From positions 100,702,642 through 100,766,641 of the forward strand of contig CM049306.1 of NCBI GenBank assembly GCA_026874595.1: a DNA stretch of 64,000 nt. The letters are read 5' to 3'. Both the position numbers and the translations under genes were made by a program. The DNA comes from Sipunculus nudus (Eukaryota > Annelida > Sipuncula > Golfingiida > Sipunculidae). Below, piece by piece: positions 1 through 10,948 of this stretch (within the stretch, counting starts at the first letter, position 1; the number at the start of each line of letters is the position of its first letter). The notes below the pieces were generated by a model. That model was given only the letters and a program-made list of their open reading frames with translations, did not search any database and was not told the origin of the DNA.

Positions 1-1110
1 GAGATGTGGGAGGTGTGCTCCTTTCCATGGCGGCGGTTGACTAATTGTTCCTCTGTCATGTGTAATTGTTTTTTATTCAACGTTGGCTAGCTGTATCTGT
101 GTTAAAATCTTTACTCAAAATATTATGAACGGATTTTTATGATATTTTACTGAAGGTCTGGCTGACATGCAAAAAACAGTCATTATATTATAACTTTGAA
201 GTTAATCTGGATTAATAAAATGTGATTTTAAGGATTCTTTACCATTGCCAGATAGGACAATCTGGTAATCCTGGTCGAATTAAGGCGAGAGCCCTTCACA
301 CACTTGTCTGGGTACACATTTGTTTGGGCAAATAGATTTACACATTTATACGTACCGCACGCCAAAATTTGATCAATATACATGTTATATTTTATAACTG
401 GTGATTCAGAATGTTTGTAGGGATACATGCGGTCTCTGATTGCTTTCTAGTTTGAGTATAAAACGGGGCGAAACTGAAGCACTTTCCACTAATCAATCTA
501 ATATAGTATAATGCAACCACTTGTATTTCACCAGGAAACCATGTAAGAATATTTTTTTTCTGTATGCAAGTTCTGTGTTCTTTCTAAATAAAAATTCATT
601 TTGATGATATTAGCATCAGGGACAAATCTGGGCAGATCTTCAAATATTTCTGGCTTCCTCTGTACAACCCATGAATTCATTCACAAATACCTATTGTTCA
701 CTTTACTTTCTCAATCATTGCAGAAATACTGTTATCATATTTTGATGAAAATTATGAAACAAATAAGGAATTGGATATGGTGTCGTGTTGAAAAAATATC
801 ACAGTGTTAAATATATATATATTTTGTGTTATGATAAACCATGCCAAAACCCAATCGTAAAAAGCAGTCAAACCCATGAACTAAAAAAAGACTAAGAGCG
901 TGTAGTATCTTTGCTTCATCTGTGGAAGTTATCATGAAAAAATTTTAAAATTACCACTCAGAGAAACAGATACAAAAATAATAATTTTTCTTCCTAGGCT
1001 GGGTGTAGGCGTGGACCATTTAATCTCCTTGGTACGCTACTTAGCCGCAGGCGACATTGATATGCCATTTCTCTGATAAAATCTAGGACATGATGTTCAG
1101 TCAAACTTCC
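1..1110. other. AT-rich flank upstream of gene A, no gene seen
   Basis: This is upstream DNA of gene A. Short open frames here (for example 228-428 and 601-810) have no recognisable domain, no splice context and AT-driven composition. I see no transposon ends or RNA genes in it. It probably holds distal regulatory sequence, but I cannot point to a specific site. Confidence 0.5.
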
Positions 1111-1166
1111 CTCTTATTCCCCGGCTTTGCTGCAGTATATAAAGCTTAGCTCTGACCCAGCCAAGC
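1111..1166 (+). promoter_or_regulatory. Core promoter of gene A (TATA box)
   Basis: A strong TATA box, TATATAAAG, lies at 1136-1144. A start site about 30 bases downstream (near 1166) would give a leader of about 70 bases, and no ATG occurs before the proposed start codon at 1237. A pyrimidine-rich stretch with TTCCCC lies just upstream and only loosely resembles a kB half-site, so I do not call it. TATA-driven promoters are typical of inducible immune genes, which suits the product. The start site itself is inferred. Confidence 0.65.
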
Positions 1167-1236
1167 AAGTAACTTGTTTCATCCAGCGATAAGACCCGGT
1201 CTCTGAAAACATTACGCTGACAGAAATTCTTAGAGA

Positions 1237-4200
1237 ATGGACATGTCACATAACATGCTATCTTTCCGACAAGTTGGGAATAGCTACGGTAAGTGTCTAA
1301 ACCATAACAGATGTGGCGTTCTCAACACACTATACTGTACTGGTTCGGCTGTGAGACTATCCTGCTCATCACACAGATAGTAAATCAGTAGGTCTTTCAT
1401 ACATAATATGCTCACTGATTAAAATATACAGTAAATATTGAAAGGAACGGCCGTGCTCTTTTTGCAGGGCATATCTTGTAGGGGACCCTCGATATACAGT
1501 ATTCTGACGTGCTTTTTTTTTTGCAATTTTACCATTTGGCGAAAAAGAGCGCACAAATCTTATAGATTTCAGTGCTGCTGTAACTTAACTGCAACTTAAG
1601 GGACCTGGACAGTCGAGGGGTTAAAAGCTTGGCTCTCTGCGCTGGCGACCCGGGTTCGATCCCCGGCGTACAGCTATCAGAGTGGGTTGTAGTTTCCGGT
1701 CAAAGGTCGTTGGTTTTCTCCGGGTTCTCCGGTTTTCTTCACCTATAGAGACACTGAACGCCATCATCCGAGCCATATAGGGTGCTTAGCATTAGTTGTT
1801 ATAAATATTTGTATAATAAATGAAAAAAAATAAAGTTTGAGTAAATAAAGTTTATACTATCATAAGGCAGTAAGTGCTCCATGCAAGCCAAAACCTATTT
1901 ATGATTAAAAGATATCAAGTAATGCACTGGAATTATTAGAAATGTTTATCTACAACTCATCAGAACAGAGTCTAAAGACCTTTAGAAAAACAATATAAAA
2001 TAAAATTACACAGGATTGCTACAGAACTTATTGAAACATTTTTTACCATTTATTCATAGGAAATCTCAGTACACAAATGGGCTGATATTACCCCTTCCTT
2101 TATTCTCTCATAATCTGACCAGAATTATGGTTACAACATCAGCATGGACTGCCTATGGCCTTTTAATATATGGTCTTGGTCCTTTTTAACATTATAGCAC
2201 AGTTAATGTTGTCAGATTAAAAAAATGGACAATGACATCATTCTTGCTGAAACATTATTGAGAAAACTGTAGTCTAGATTATTCTTCAAAGGGTTATATA
2301 GAACAAACCCAATTTTTAAAACTAAGGCAAAAAAAGGGTATGGTTCTCAGCATCGCCGGCGTCAATTGTAACCCCCCGCATCAACATTTTTTATTTTGAT
2401 TTTTATCTTTCAAGAAGATATTTAATACAATTTATACAGTGCTTTAACATGTTCAGCAAAAAATTATTGTCATGCTTTTTTAAGAAACATACAAAAAAGT
2501 AAAAAATATAATACCGCCTGCCTGCACTGATTTATGAAAAAAGTGCCTGAGAGCCATACCTTTTTGGCCCTAGACACGCATATTTTATTTTTACATTCTG
2601 TTTCCAGTGTCTAGTTTGGTCAAAGTCATCACACCAGTGATTCTGATCATTCTTCTCAGCGGAACTGCAGTATCAAGTCTACCCATGATGCAACACGGTA
2701 GTGACGTCACACATGTTACAAATGTAAATGCAACAATGACGAGAAATCAGTCTGCAGTGGGGCATTCTGGGATACCCTGTGGGTCCTCGACAACCGGGAT
2801 AATGAGGCCTGTACCGGCAAGTGACAGAAGGGGTCGCCCGCTCCACGTCTTGTACAAATACGTCCTGAGAACTCTAAATGAGCTTTCTTCTGTCCTTTCA
2901 GAAACCCGTGATCATTACGTAAGTAATTTTTTCTGTTCCTATGGATAAGTAAGAATTTCAGCCTGAAATATAAAATTATTTTCTACCTCCACTGAAAAAA
3001 CTACCCTTCCCAAAGAACTCATTCAGTTGTAAATTCTAACACATTCAATCTTTATTGAAGGGCTGACCAATATAAACGCTGCAGGAATCTAAAAAAAATA
3101 TGTCAAATATGACTCCGTCACTTTTAATATTAATGCGGGAATATTTCAGGGAAAGAATTAGTAATGCCAGCATTCATATTTAGGTGTCAGTATGCATTAC
3201 AGCGATTATAGTTTGTACAGGGTAAATTACTGAAATGTTAGTTCAAGTGTGAGTTATATATATATATAAGATTTATAATAAGATTTCCTTGTTTACAGGA
3301 ATCTTTCTTCAGTGCTGAGCACTTGAGGCGACTGAAGCGTAACCCATCCTTCCGAGGCATGCCTGATATACCCGTGGTCACTCCCGAATACCTGGAATCT
3401 CTTGACGTGAGTATTGTACAGGGTTCCTTTAACTCTCAGCAAGGGAGAGATAAAAACAGAGGCGGATACACAAACACACTAAAAGAGAAAGGATTTACGA
3501 CATCCATCAATGTAGCCCTAAAGACAAGCCAATGCATTACGCATGCCTGTCTGACTTTTCCGGGCGGGTTTTATTAACGTTAAACTGTTAAATGTATCAT
3601 AAATTCCAGCTTTAATATGGAACCCTAGAAAATTGAACAACAGGGTTTACTCCTATGTGCTTCCTCTTGTTCAGCGTTGCCATGGCGATTTAATTGTTGC
3701 GTCACCCAGGGTTGCCTCGTTTGGTCTGTTTCGATGGCGTACTATTTAAGGTAACACTGTCGCGGTTTCTGAGAAACGCGATATCATCTAGAGAGATTGA
3801 GCGCCGAGCAGGAAGGTAACAGCCTGGGTATCCCTGGGAGTTTTGTTCAACAGTAACAGGGACTGGTCCCGAAATCTGGAAAGTCCCGGAAAGTTGAATA
3901 TATAAATAGTAACACATTATGATACGACCTAATAAAACCATTTGTGTGAGTCTGTGCACATAGTCCATCTACACTCCACGCAGTGCCTGTACATTGCCGT
4001 CGTTCTAGATCTCCTTCGTTTTAACCGCTGCTTTCTGCAGCAAGATATTTTGGGTTACACCACCAGGGTTCGCACAGAGCAAACACTTGCATTGATATCC
4101 GACCAATGAGAGCGTGGTATCGCATTGTGCAACCAGCTCCAAGTTTTAAATCCTCTGCTCTCAACACTCCACTCTAGTTGGGTCTGATTATGGCCCTGTG

Positions 4201-5502
4201 CCAGCCCAGGTGTTGAGACCCCAAAAACTTGGTTATCAATGCAGCCACTAAAACAATAGTGATCGGAAGCGAATGTAATCGATTTAACTGCTGCGTTTTC
4301 ATCACGCAAACGCTATTCTTCAGCAAGCCTTTCTGGTTCGAAATTAAACGATGCAATTATACATGCGTTGGGATATTAGAAGAAATATTCCCTATCGCGA
4401 GATTAGTGAAGCAAGTAGCCACTGTACGTTGATTAGCTGAACCAAAGGTGACTATTCACCAATAGGAAATAATTCATATGAAAGCATTTAAACTTTAAAC
4501 CAGCCTATAACTTTTTGAATTTAGCCTTTCTTTGGAAACCCCCTATCATTCTGAAGGAATCGCCACCTATCATATGCATGCATATCATGAATATGCATAA
4601 AGTATTGATGTGAGATGATAATTATTAACTTCAAGAACGGTTACCTATGTTACCACAACGCCCTTTATATTAAAGCACAAAGTTAAATATCAGGTGTGGA
4701 TTTAAAGGAGGCTCGCCTCTTTTCTGACTTAAACATCCTAGGAAATGGAAAAGTACAGGTGGCTACAATCGGCCTCTATGGTCTAGAAGCAGAGTGCAGT
4801 GCTCAAAGCCGCTGCCACCTGGCGTAAGATTAGCAAACAAGGCAGCTCATTACCCCAATCTGATATGCTGACTTTGTTTACTGATCTCACGTCAGATTGC
4901 AGTACATGTATTCTGAATGTGCCTGCATTCAATGTTACTCCAGGTATTTTTTTTATGAAAAAATGCTTTATTTCTGAAAATGACATATGGGAATAATGAG
5001 CTGCCTTGGCGGAGGTATACGCTCTCTAAGCACATTTCTACTTATTGTTATTATCAATTTCATTATTGTTATTTAAATTATCGATAATATTATTACTTTA
5101 TTTCAGGATTTGCATTCACAAGAGGTATTCGAGCGTTTCGCACGTGTCGCTATATTTCTTGAGGAAGGGATCCGGGATGAGCAGAAACATGAATCTGGCA
5201 TCATGGAGTCAGTACTGGAAAACGTCACCAGCAAATACGTGTACCCTCTCCTCTGCTTGTTTAAAGAAATATTACATGTCCAGGATAAGCCTCTCCCAAG
5301 AAGGGTCTCCCGTAACATCATCAACAGGAGATTCATAACCCTGCCAACAATTCTCCAGACCAGATCACGTGATTACATAGTCCTGCGAGATTTGCACGAG
5401 GTTACATCATCATTAACCTCTGAGGAGTACAGTGAGCTGCTCGTGCGTGAGCACAGAAAGCTCCAAGAAAATAACAAGGAAACATCGGTTAACGTCAATT
5501 AA
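1237..5502 (+). CDS. Gene A: secreted long-chain helical cytokine-like protein (IL-6/LIF-type), four exons, 288 aa
   Basis: Coding exons are 1237-1288, 2608-2918, 3299-3406 and 5107-5502. All introns are GT-AG (gtaagt, gtaagt, gtgagt donors), with phases 1, 0 and 0. The product starts with a long polar N-end, then a hydrophobic core at residues 24-34 and small residues to 41, read as a signal peptide. Residues 42-95 are a Ser/Thr/Met-rich tail. Predicted helices are A 96-121, B 161-186, C 188-215 and D about 240-275; exon 3 (122-157) is the A-B loop. Sequons are N58, N64 and N196; mature cysteines are C75 and C207. Helix D carries TRSRDYIVLRDLHEV, matching gene B's KFRDYIIFKDLKPL and resembling helix D of IL-6 and G-CSF. 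Exon 1 coding length, phases and the short A-B loop exon resemble vertebrate IL-6, with its last two exons fused. The gene model is well supported. The cytokine assignment is inference from fold pattern and gene structure; another secreted helical protein is possible. Met-7 could also serve as start. Confidence 0.8.
1289..2607 (+). other. Intron 1 of gene A (phase 1)
   Basis: The donor is gtaagtgt and the acceptor is tctgtttccag. It joins TAC-G to TG-TCT, giving Tyr-Val in frame. The intron holds a tRNA-derived SINE at about 1600-1830 and otherwise AT-rich DNA with no other feature seen. A phase-1 intron shortly after the start codon is also the arrangement in vertebrate IL-6 genes. Confidence 0.75.
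1600..1830 (+). mobile_element. tRNA-derived SINE in intron 1 of gene A
   Basis: A Pol III box B (GGTTCGATCC, 1653-1662) sits about 48 bases after a box A-like stretch near 1605. The body contains the pyrimidine-rich 'ttttctccgggttctccggttttc' type core (about 1710-1740) seen in many marine-invertebrate SINEs. It ends in an AT-rich tail near 1800-1830. A second, 5'-shortened copy of the same body is at about 21515-21650. Limits are approximate and no clear target duplication was identified. Confidence 0.6.
3407..5106 (+). other. Intron 3 of gene A (phase 0), no nested gene seen
   Basis: The donor is gtgagtatt after codon 157 and the acceptor is tactttatttcag. This is the longest intron (1700 bases). 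Short open frames inside it on both strands (for example 3702-3968 and 4055-4309 on the minus strand) overlap one another and show no domain or splice logic, so I treat them as chance. No repeat element was recognised. Confidence 0.65.
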
Positions 5503-6345
5503 CAACAACACTGCAGAGTGATCCTCTTTTTCAGGAGCAAAATCCAACGATTCCATGACAACTATCTGATTTATTCCGTCCATGATTACGTACTGTAACA
5601 GGCATCCAGTATTAAAGCACAATTAAAGTACTTTGATTTATTATGAGTTTAAATTTTTTGTAGATTTAATTTATTTAGTAAAATTTCAAATCAATCCCAG
5701 GAATATATGTTAACCTAATCTCTACAATTCGCTTACTCAGGCTGGTTACTTGTAAAGATTATTGTCACCCAATATTTGCATGTAAATGATATCCTTCTTA
5801 TCGCATCTAAACTTCACAATACTTACTTTATCTTTATCGTTAATGATATATCAATATTGTCAAACGCAGTGATCGGTAGTACCGTTGTAATCTGTGCGTT
5901 AATTTTCAAATCCGAACGGCATTTAAGGAAAGAATTTCAGGGAAAGAATGTGGCTTTACATATTCGTTTAATTAATTTGTAAAAGAAATCCTACTCGTGA
6001 ACAAGGCCTGCAATATTTGACATTATAATAGATGATAATATATATCATCATAATCTGGGCTTTTTCAGCTTATGGAACAATATTCTCAAGGGTTTATTAT
6101 TAATATCTATATTTAGTCTTATATATCTAGTGTGTAGTAACATATCATATAATTATACTTTGGCATATACTAATTCACAATAATATATATAATGCATGCC
6201 CGATCGCAGGGACATGTATTGCGTGATAAGACTAATATATCAGTATTTTACCTGTTTCTTATTCAGGGATTGCACTTATTTATTATGCAGAAAATGTGAT
6301 AATTATGAAAACAACTATTTTTAATAAAAAAAATATCTCACCTTC
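5503..6345 (+). promoter_or_regulatory. 3' UTR of gene A with AU-rich elements
   Basis: After the stop, four ATTTA pentamers occur, one at 5636-5640 and three clustered at 5664-5677. This is the AU-rich element pattern that makes many vertebrate cytokine mRNAs unstable. Poly(A) signal candidates are ATTAAA at about 5611-5616 (before the cluster) and AATAAA at 6323-6328 (after it). Only the downstream site would keep the AU-rich cluster in the mRNA. The AT-rich background makes chance ATTTA likely, so the evidence is moderate. The true 3' end is unknown. Confidence 0.45.
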
Positions 6346-6769
6346 TGTATGGCATCTTTTTTATGTGGTGTAAGTGTGATTTGTTTTGCATCCAAAAATG
6401 TCCTCAACAAAGACTTTGTCCGACACGTGCTAAATACACAGAAAGCGTGACACCTGACAGCTTAGAGTCGTCATCCGAGTTATCCAAGAAAACCTATATC
6501 GTTCAGTCTATATCTATCAATAGTTGCAGCAGATGGTCCAATTTAATCAGCAGTAGTCCTCTTATTTACGTTGTAGCTGACACTGTTTCCTCTTGTTGCC
6601 TGATATACGCTCTTCCTGTGGTAGATATAAATATCCCTACATTAGCCGTAACATGTCATATTTTATCACAACAGTAAGTCACTGTTCATATACTAGTGCT
6701 TTTAAGTGAGAGGGGGCGCAGGAGGGGAGGGGATTCTGCGCCTTTTACACATTAATATATAGCGAGATC

Positions 6770-6827
<58 letters not shown>
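6770..6827. repeat. (AT)n microsatellite
   Basis: A run of AT dinucleotides with one interruption, directly upstream of the ~181-bp tandem repeat. The minus-strand open frame across it is a translation of the repeat. Confidence 0.95.
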
Positions 6828-6830
<3 letters not shown>

Positions 6831-7365
6831 GAACTCGATCTGTAACTGGTCATTATCTGCATACACAACCAAAATCAGGCCCGTATCTGCTGCCACTGCG
6901 AAAAAAGTCCGTACATGTGCACTTGTCATGAAAATTTCTATTTTTCATTAAATTTTCTATGTTAGGGCACCGTCAAACGATCAAAAGTAGGTCAACTGGG
7001 ACAAAACGTGAACTCAATCTGTAACTAGTCATTATCTGCCCACACACCAAAAATCAGGCCAATATCTGCAGGCATTGCGAAAAAATGTTCGTACATGTGT
7101 ATTTTATCATGGAATTTCTATTTTTCATAAATTTTTCTAAGTTTAGGAGCCGTAAAACGGTCAAAAGTAGGTTAACCGGGACGAAACGCGAACTCGATCT
7201 GTAACTGGTCATTATCTGCCCACACACCAAAAATCAGGCCCGTATCTGCAGGCACTGCGAAAAAAGTCCGTACAACTGTTTGATTTCGGAATGACGAAAG
7301 GACGGAATGACGGACATGGGTAAAACTATATGCCCCGGCCACTTTGTGACGGGGGCATAAAAAGG
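6828..7365 (+). repeat. ~181-bp tandem repeat, about 2.7 copies, with a conserved family end
   Basis: The phrase beginning 'aactcgatctgtaact' recurs at about 6831, 7012 and 7193, a period of 181-182 bases. After the last copy the sequence passes into 'gacggaatgacggacatggg...gggggcataaa' at about 7290-7360. I recognise that as the terminal signature of a repeat family common in bivalve genomes. It is probably a non-autonomous mobile element with internal tandem repeats. No coding capacity is seen. Confidence 0.7.
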
Positions 7366-7776
7366 CAAGGTAAATATTAAAATGAATGGATCGACAACAT
7401 AAATCATAACAGATTACCTGGACAACTGGTGGAATTACATCGTCCTCGAATACGCCTCTGGTTCAAACAGGGCGCACTTTTATTTTTGTGGTTTTGCACA
7501 CCAGCACGCGACTGCCATCTGTCGTCTGTAGACGAAACTATAATAGCGCTTCAAATTGATACGTTGTTCCTTCATCTCCGGCATACACGTGGCGACGCGT
7601 CTCGACTCAACTCGGCCCGACTGAACAAGTTTTCTCCAGTTATATGCAGTTTACCCTTGTTTTTGAACCTGCAGGCTGACAACAATTCTGTTGCATACAC
7701 TAGCCCACTGCACTGAGCGGAGAATCAATTTTACAATGATATAACATGAGAGGAAAAAAAAAAACACAAGAGATAC

Positions 7777-7779
<3 letters not shown>
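7366..7779. other. Unassigned segment between two repeats
   Basis: The segment is moderately GC-rich at 7430-7720 and carries a 95-codon open frame on the plus strand. That frame has no signal peptide, domain or splice support, and its composition resembles dispersed repeats. I do not call a gene. Confidence 0.4.

Positions 7780-7834
<55 letters not shown>
7780..7834. repeat. (AT)n microsatellite
   Basis: About 27 AT units, bordering the left side of the Harbinger-derived segment. Another (AT)n tract borders its right side. Confidence 0.95.
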
Positions 7835-7835
<1 letters not shown>

Positions 7836-7837
<2 letters not shown>

Positions 7838-8860
7838 AGAATGTTGTGAGAATGATGTCAGACTATTTAGAATTCACTTCGAACGCCGTATGACTGCCGT
7901 TCGATTGCTGGCCGAATACATCTGATAAGAAGGTGCCATACGTTCTCTTCGAATTCACCTCTAACGCAGTAAGAAAGCTCCAGGAATGGCCGACGATTAT
8001 GGTTCGAACGTTCAAAATTTCAAACACAATGCATTTCAAACTCGAATACATAAAATGAACTTCGAGTGTACTTAAAATGTACCATGAATGTCTCGAGTGT
8101 ATCAAGAATGCCGTCAGAATGGTCTCCGATAAGGTATAAAATGCTGCCGAATCTAGTATTTTCATCAGTCTCATCCAAACAACCATAGGTTGACCATGTT
8201 TCTTTGCTCCAGATTACTGTCCTCCAGCATGATCTTCTTGAAAGAAATGTGGAGGGGGCAAGGAGAAGAAACAGGATGAGACGACCCAGATGATATCTGA
8301 CCCGACCATGGCTGGCAGAGGAGAGGATGAGGCTGCATGTATGGACATTATATGCGCCAGACTGATGGAGGAGCTCAGAGCAGAAGACCCACAGTCCTTC
8401 AACGAGCTTGCCGTGTTTTTATGCGATTCGGCGGTGTTCTGAACTGCGTCCCGACTCATTTGAGGGCCAGTCGGGAGGTTCAAACTGCACTCGAGCCGCA
8501 TTCGTGCGACAATCAAAAGATTCGAACGGCATAAGAAGTGCATTCCAGCTGAATACCTTAACTATCGAAATAGATTCCGGCAGCATTACGGTTCATTCGA
8601 GGCATATTCGGGATATTCTGGCAGGATTTGAAGTGGCTTGCCGTTTCAGTTCTCCCTTGAATGCGATCAGATCGTTTCGAATTCTGTTGGAATGCCGAAA
8701 GAAAATTTAGAATGCAATCATAGCGCAGTTAGAATACACTTCGAATGCATTTTGGTATCTCTCCACTTCGAATGCACCTCGAATGTTTTTGCTTCATGCA
8801 CTAAACATTTTGGGAGGCCACAAGAACCGAGCGTCCGAAAGAGATTTTAAGCGTCACGGA
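7836..8860 (+). mobile_element. Deletion derivative of a PIF/Harbinger DNA transposon (inferred)
   Basis: The segment holds a transposase remnant at 8231-8440. On both sides are many short copies of a TTCGAA/CGAATGC-type motif (about 7870-8110 and 8510-8800), which look like subterminal repeats. The flanking repeats occur as 'agaattcacttcgaacgc' near 7869 and 'agaatacacttcgaatgc' near 8731. Clear terminal inverted repeats were not found, and both edges touch microsatellites, so the limits are uncertain. Confidence 0.45.
8231..8440 (+). pseudogene. Broken N-terminal piece of a PIF/Harbinger transposase
   Basis: The plus strand reads, across more than one frame, an Arg-rich stretch (GARRRNRMRRPR), then TRPWLAEER, then YGHYM and RLMEELRAEDPQSFNEL. 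This order (basic patch, R-P-W-L, G-x-Y, L-M-x-E-L-R-x-x-D-P-x-x-F) is characteristic of the N-terminal part of animal Harbinger transposases. A stop codon after MRRPR and at least one frameshift near 8350 break it. The catalytic DDE domain and the Myb-like partner gene are absent. The element is dead. The assignment rests on recognising this N-terminal pattern only. Confidence 0.55.
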
Positions 8861-8886
8861 CGCTAACACCCGCGTTTAAAAAATAT

Positions 8887-8902
8887 GATATATATATATA
8901 AT

Positions 8903-8960
<58 letters not shown>
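8887..8960. repeat. (AT)n(GT)n compound microsatellite
   Basis: An AT run passes directly into about 15 GT units. It is followed at once by a dispersed repeat (8962-9045) that has a relative at 30482-30540, also next to a microsatellite. Confidence 0.95.
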
Positions 8961-8961
<1 letters not shown>

Positions 8962-8962
<1 letters not shown>

Positions 8963-9045
8963 CACTGAACAAAACCAACACTGTAAATTCACTACAGACT
9001 GTTTCGAGGGATGCGACCCGATCCTCAGGTGAATGTTGTTACACA
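8962..9045. repeat. Dispersed repeat fragment, relative at 30482-30540
   Basis: The phrase 'actgtaaattcactacagactg' with 'cctcaggtgaatgttgtta' is shared, with changes, between 8973-9037 and 30490-30535. I suspect the end of a retroelement but cannot name the family. On the minus strand the core resembles CTGAGGA...CGAAAC, a hammerhead-like order, but I could not fold it convincingly. Confidence 0.5.
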
Positions 9046-9830
9046 GGTGATAGATCTTACTGTACAAAAGGAGTATATAGTAACTGCAATGTGTGTGCAG
9101 TCAATAATTTGTCATTAACCATTTGATCAATACTAGTATCAGAGTCTTAATATTGATTTATCGCATAATTGCTGTAAAATCAAAGAGTAATTAGTAATTA
9201 CATAGCATATATAAGCCGGTAGGCTTTGCATGTTATTAGAAATTAAATCCAAAGAATGCCACAAAATAATTGTTATCTGCTAAAATTATAAAACATTTTT
9301 TTTCTAAATGTCAAATAATAAACACTTTATTTCTCGAACCGAATCAATGCATACCTGCAGAAGGTCGTGAACAACGGTCCAACAACCCTGAACCAGTTAA
9401 ATACAATACCCCGGTCAATGTCTTATTTGGCCATACTACAAGCAGGTATAGGTGAATTCTAAGAAACGGAAACTCCACATACAGCAGAACTTAGTTCTGA
9501 AGAAGGAAACCCGACAGGGTCTCCCTGATTACTAATTACCTTCTATTTATGGCACTTTTGTCTTGTCGACTTTACAGTATATAAAAAGGTCCAATCTGCT
9601 AGGTAAAACAGTACCTGAGATCTAAGATAGGAGAAACTTGAACAGAGAAATTGGAAAAACAAGATGACCAGAGGTCACGCGCTTGCCGGAAATGGAAATG
9701 ATACAGACAGATAGACAGAGAGTGCATGTAGAAACGGTCATATGAATGAGCAACATTGTGGGGGCAGCAGAAACGGATAATATGTTTATTTATGCATGCT
9801 GACCTTTAACAGCTGCATATCTTTCTAGTG
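9046..9830. other. Unassigned spacer
   Basis: No gene, repeat end or RNA gene was recognised. The 61-codon frame at 9270-9455 has no supporting features. Confidence 0.4.
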
Positions 9831-9835
9831 TAAAA

Positions 9836-10948
9836 GGGACCAAGTTCAAAATTTTTTCATGAAATCCCGTTAATCTCGTTTGACAAGAAGCAGTGAGACG
9901 TTTTCAGGTTTGTCATGTCAAGCTGGCCAAATGATATGAAATGCCGAAAACTAGACCTGTCTAGCTATAAAAGCCGCTGAGTTATAAGCATTTGCATGAA
10001 ATCTCGTGTTTTCTCGTTTGACGGGAAATGGTGCGAGCTTTGGCGAGATTTCCAGTTTTGTCATGTCAGGTTTGTCAAATATTACAAAATGCCGGAAACT
10101 AGACCTGTCTAGCTGCAAAAGTCGCCGTGTTATCAGCATTTACGTGAAATCATGTTTTTTTCTCGCTTGACGAGATATAGTACGAGATTTGGCAAGACGA
10201 GCAGTTTTATTATGTCAAGACGGCCAAACCTTACGAAATGGCGAAAACTAGATCCGTCTAGCTGTAAAAGTCGCCGAGTTATAAGCATTTCCGTGTACTC
10301 TCGTGTTTTCTCGTTTGACGAGATATGGTGCAGGATTTGGCCAGTCTTGTAGATTTGTCATATCAAACTCTCTAAATGTTATGAAATGGCGAAAACTACA
10401 TCTGTCTAGCTGTAAAAGTCGCCGAGTTATTAGCATTTATGTGAAATCTCCTTTTTTATCGTTGACGAGATATGGTGCGAGATTTGGCCAGTCTTGCAGG
10501 TTTGTCATGTCAAGCCGTCCAAATGTTAATGAATGCCAAAAACTAGACCTGTCTAGCCGTGAAAGTCGCCGACTTATATGCATTTCTGTGAAATCTCGTT
10601 TTTCCACATTTGACCAGATGTAGTGCGAGCTTTCGCCAAGTATCGCAGTTTTACTATGTCAAGTTGGCCAAATGTTACCAAATGCCAAAAACTAGACCTG
10701 AGTAGCTGTAAAAGTCGCCTGGTTATAAGCATTTCCATGATATCTCGTTTTTTTCTCGCTTGACGAGATATGGTGCGAGATTTGGCCTGATTTCTTTTCT
10801 GGCGTGTCAAGCTGGTCATATGTTATGAAATGCCGAAAACTAGACCTGTGTAGCTGTAAAAGTCGCCGAGTTATAAGCATTTCCGTGAAATCTCGTTTCT
10901 TCTCTTTGACGATAAACCGAGCGAAATTTGACGAGACTTGCAATTGAA
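9836..10948 (+). repeat. 148-bp tandem satellite, about 7.5 divergent copies
   Basis: A unit containing 'actagacctgtctagctg', 'aagtcgccgagttataagca' and 'gagatatggtgcgagatttgg' recurs with the first phrase at about 9951, 10099, 10248, 10396, 10545, 10692 and 10841. The spacing is 147-149 bases. The copies differ by point changes and small indels. Open frames on both strands here (9951-10943) are repeat translations. The period is close to nucleosome length. The array merges on the right into related, more diverged sequence up to about 12.16 kb. Confidence 0.85.

Noticed and set aside
8966-9045. Possible hammerhead ribozyme on the minus strand (CTGAGGA...CGAAAC)
   Set aside because: The core order is suggestive, but stem II does not pair well at its base and I could not place stems I and III or the cleavage triplet. 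The relative at 30482 lacks the core.
9951-10943. Several open frames on both strands with similar proteins
   Set aside because: They are translations of successive 148-bp satellite units.
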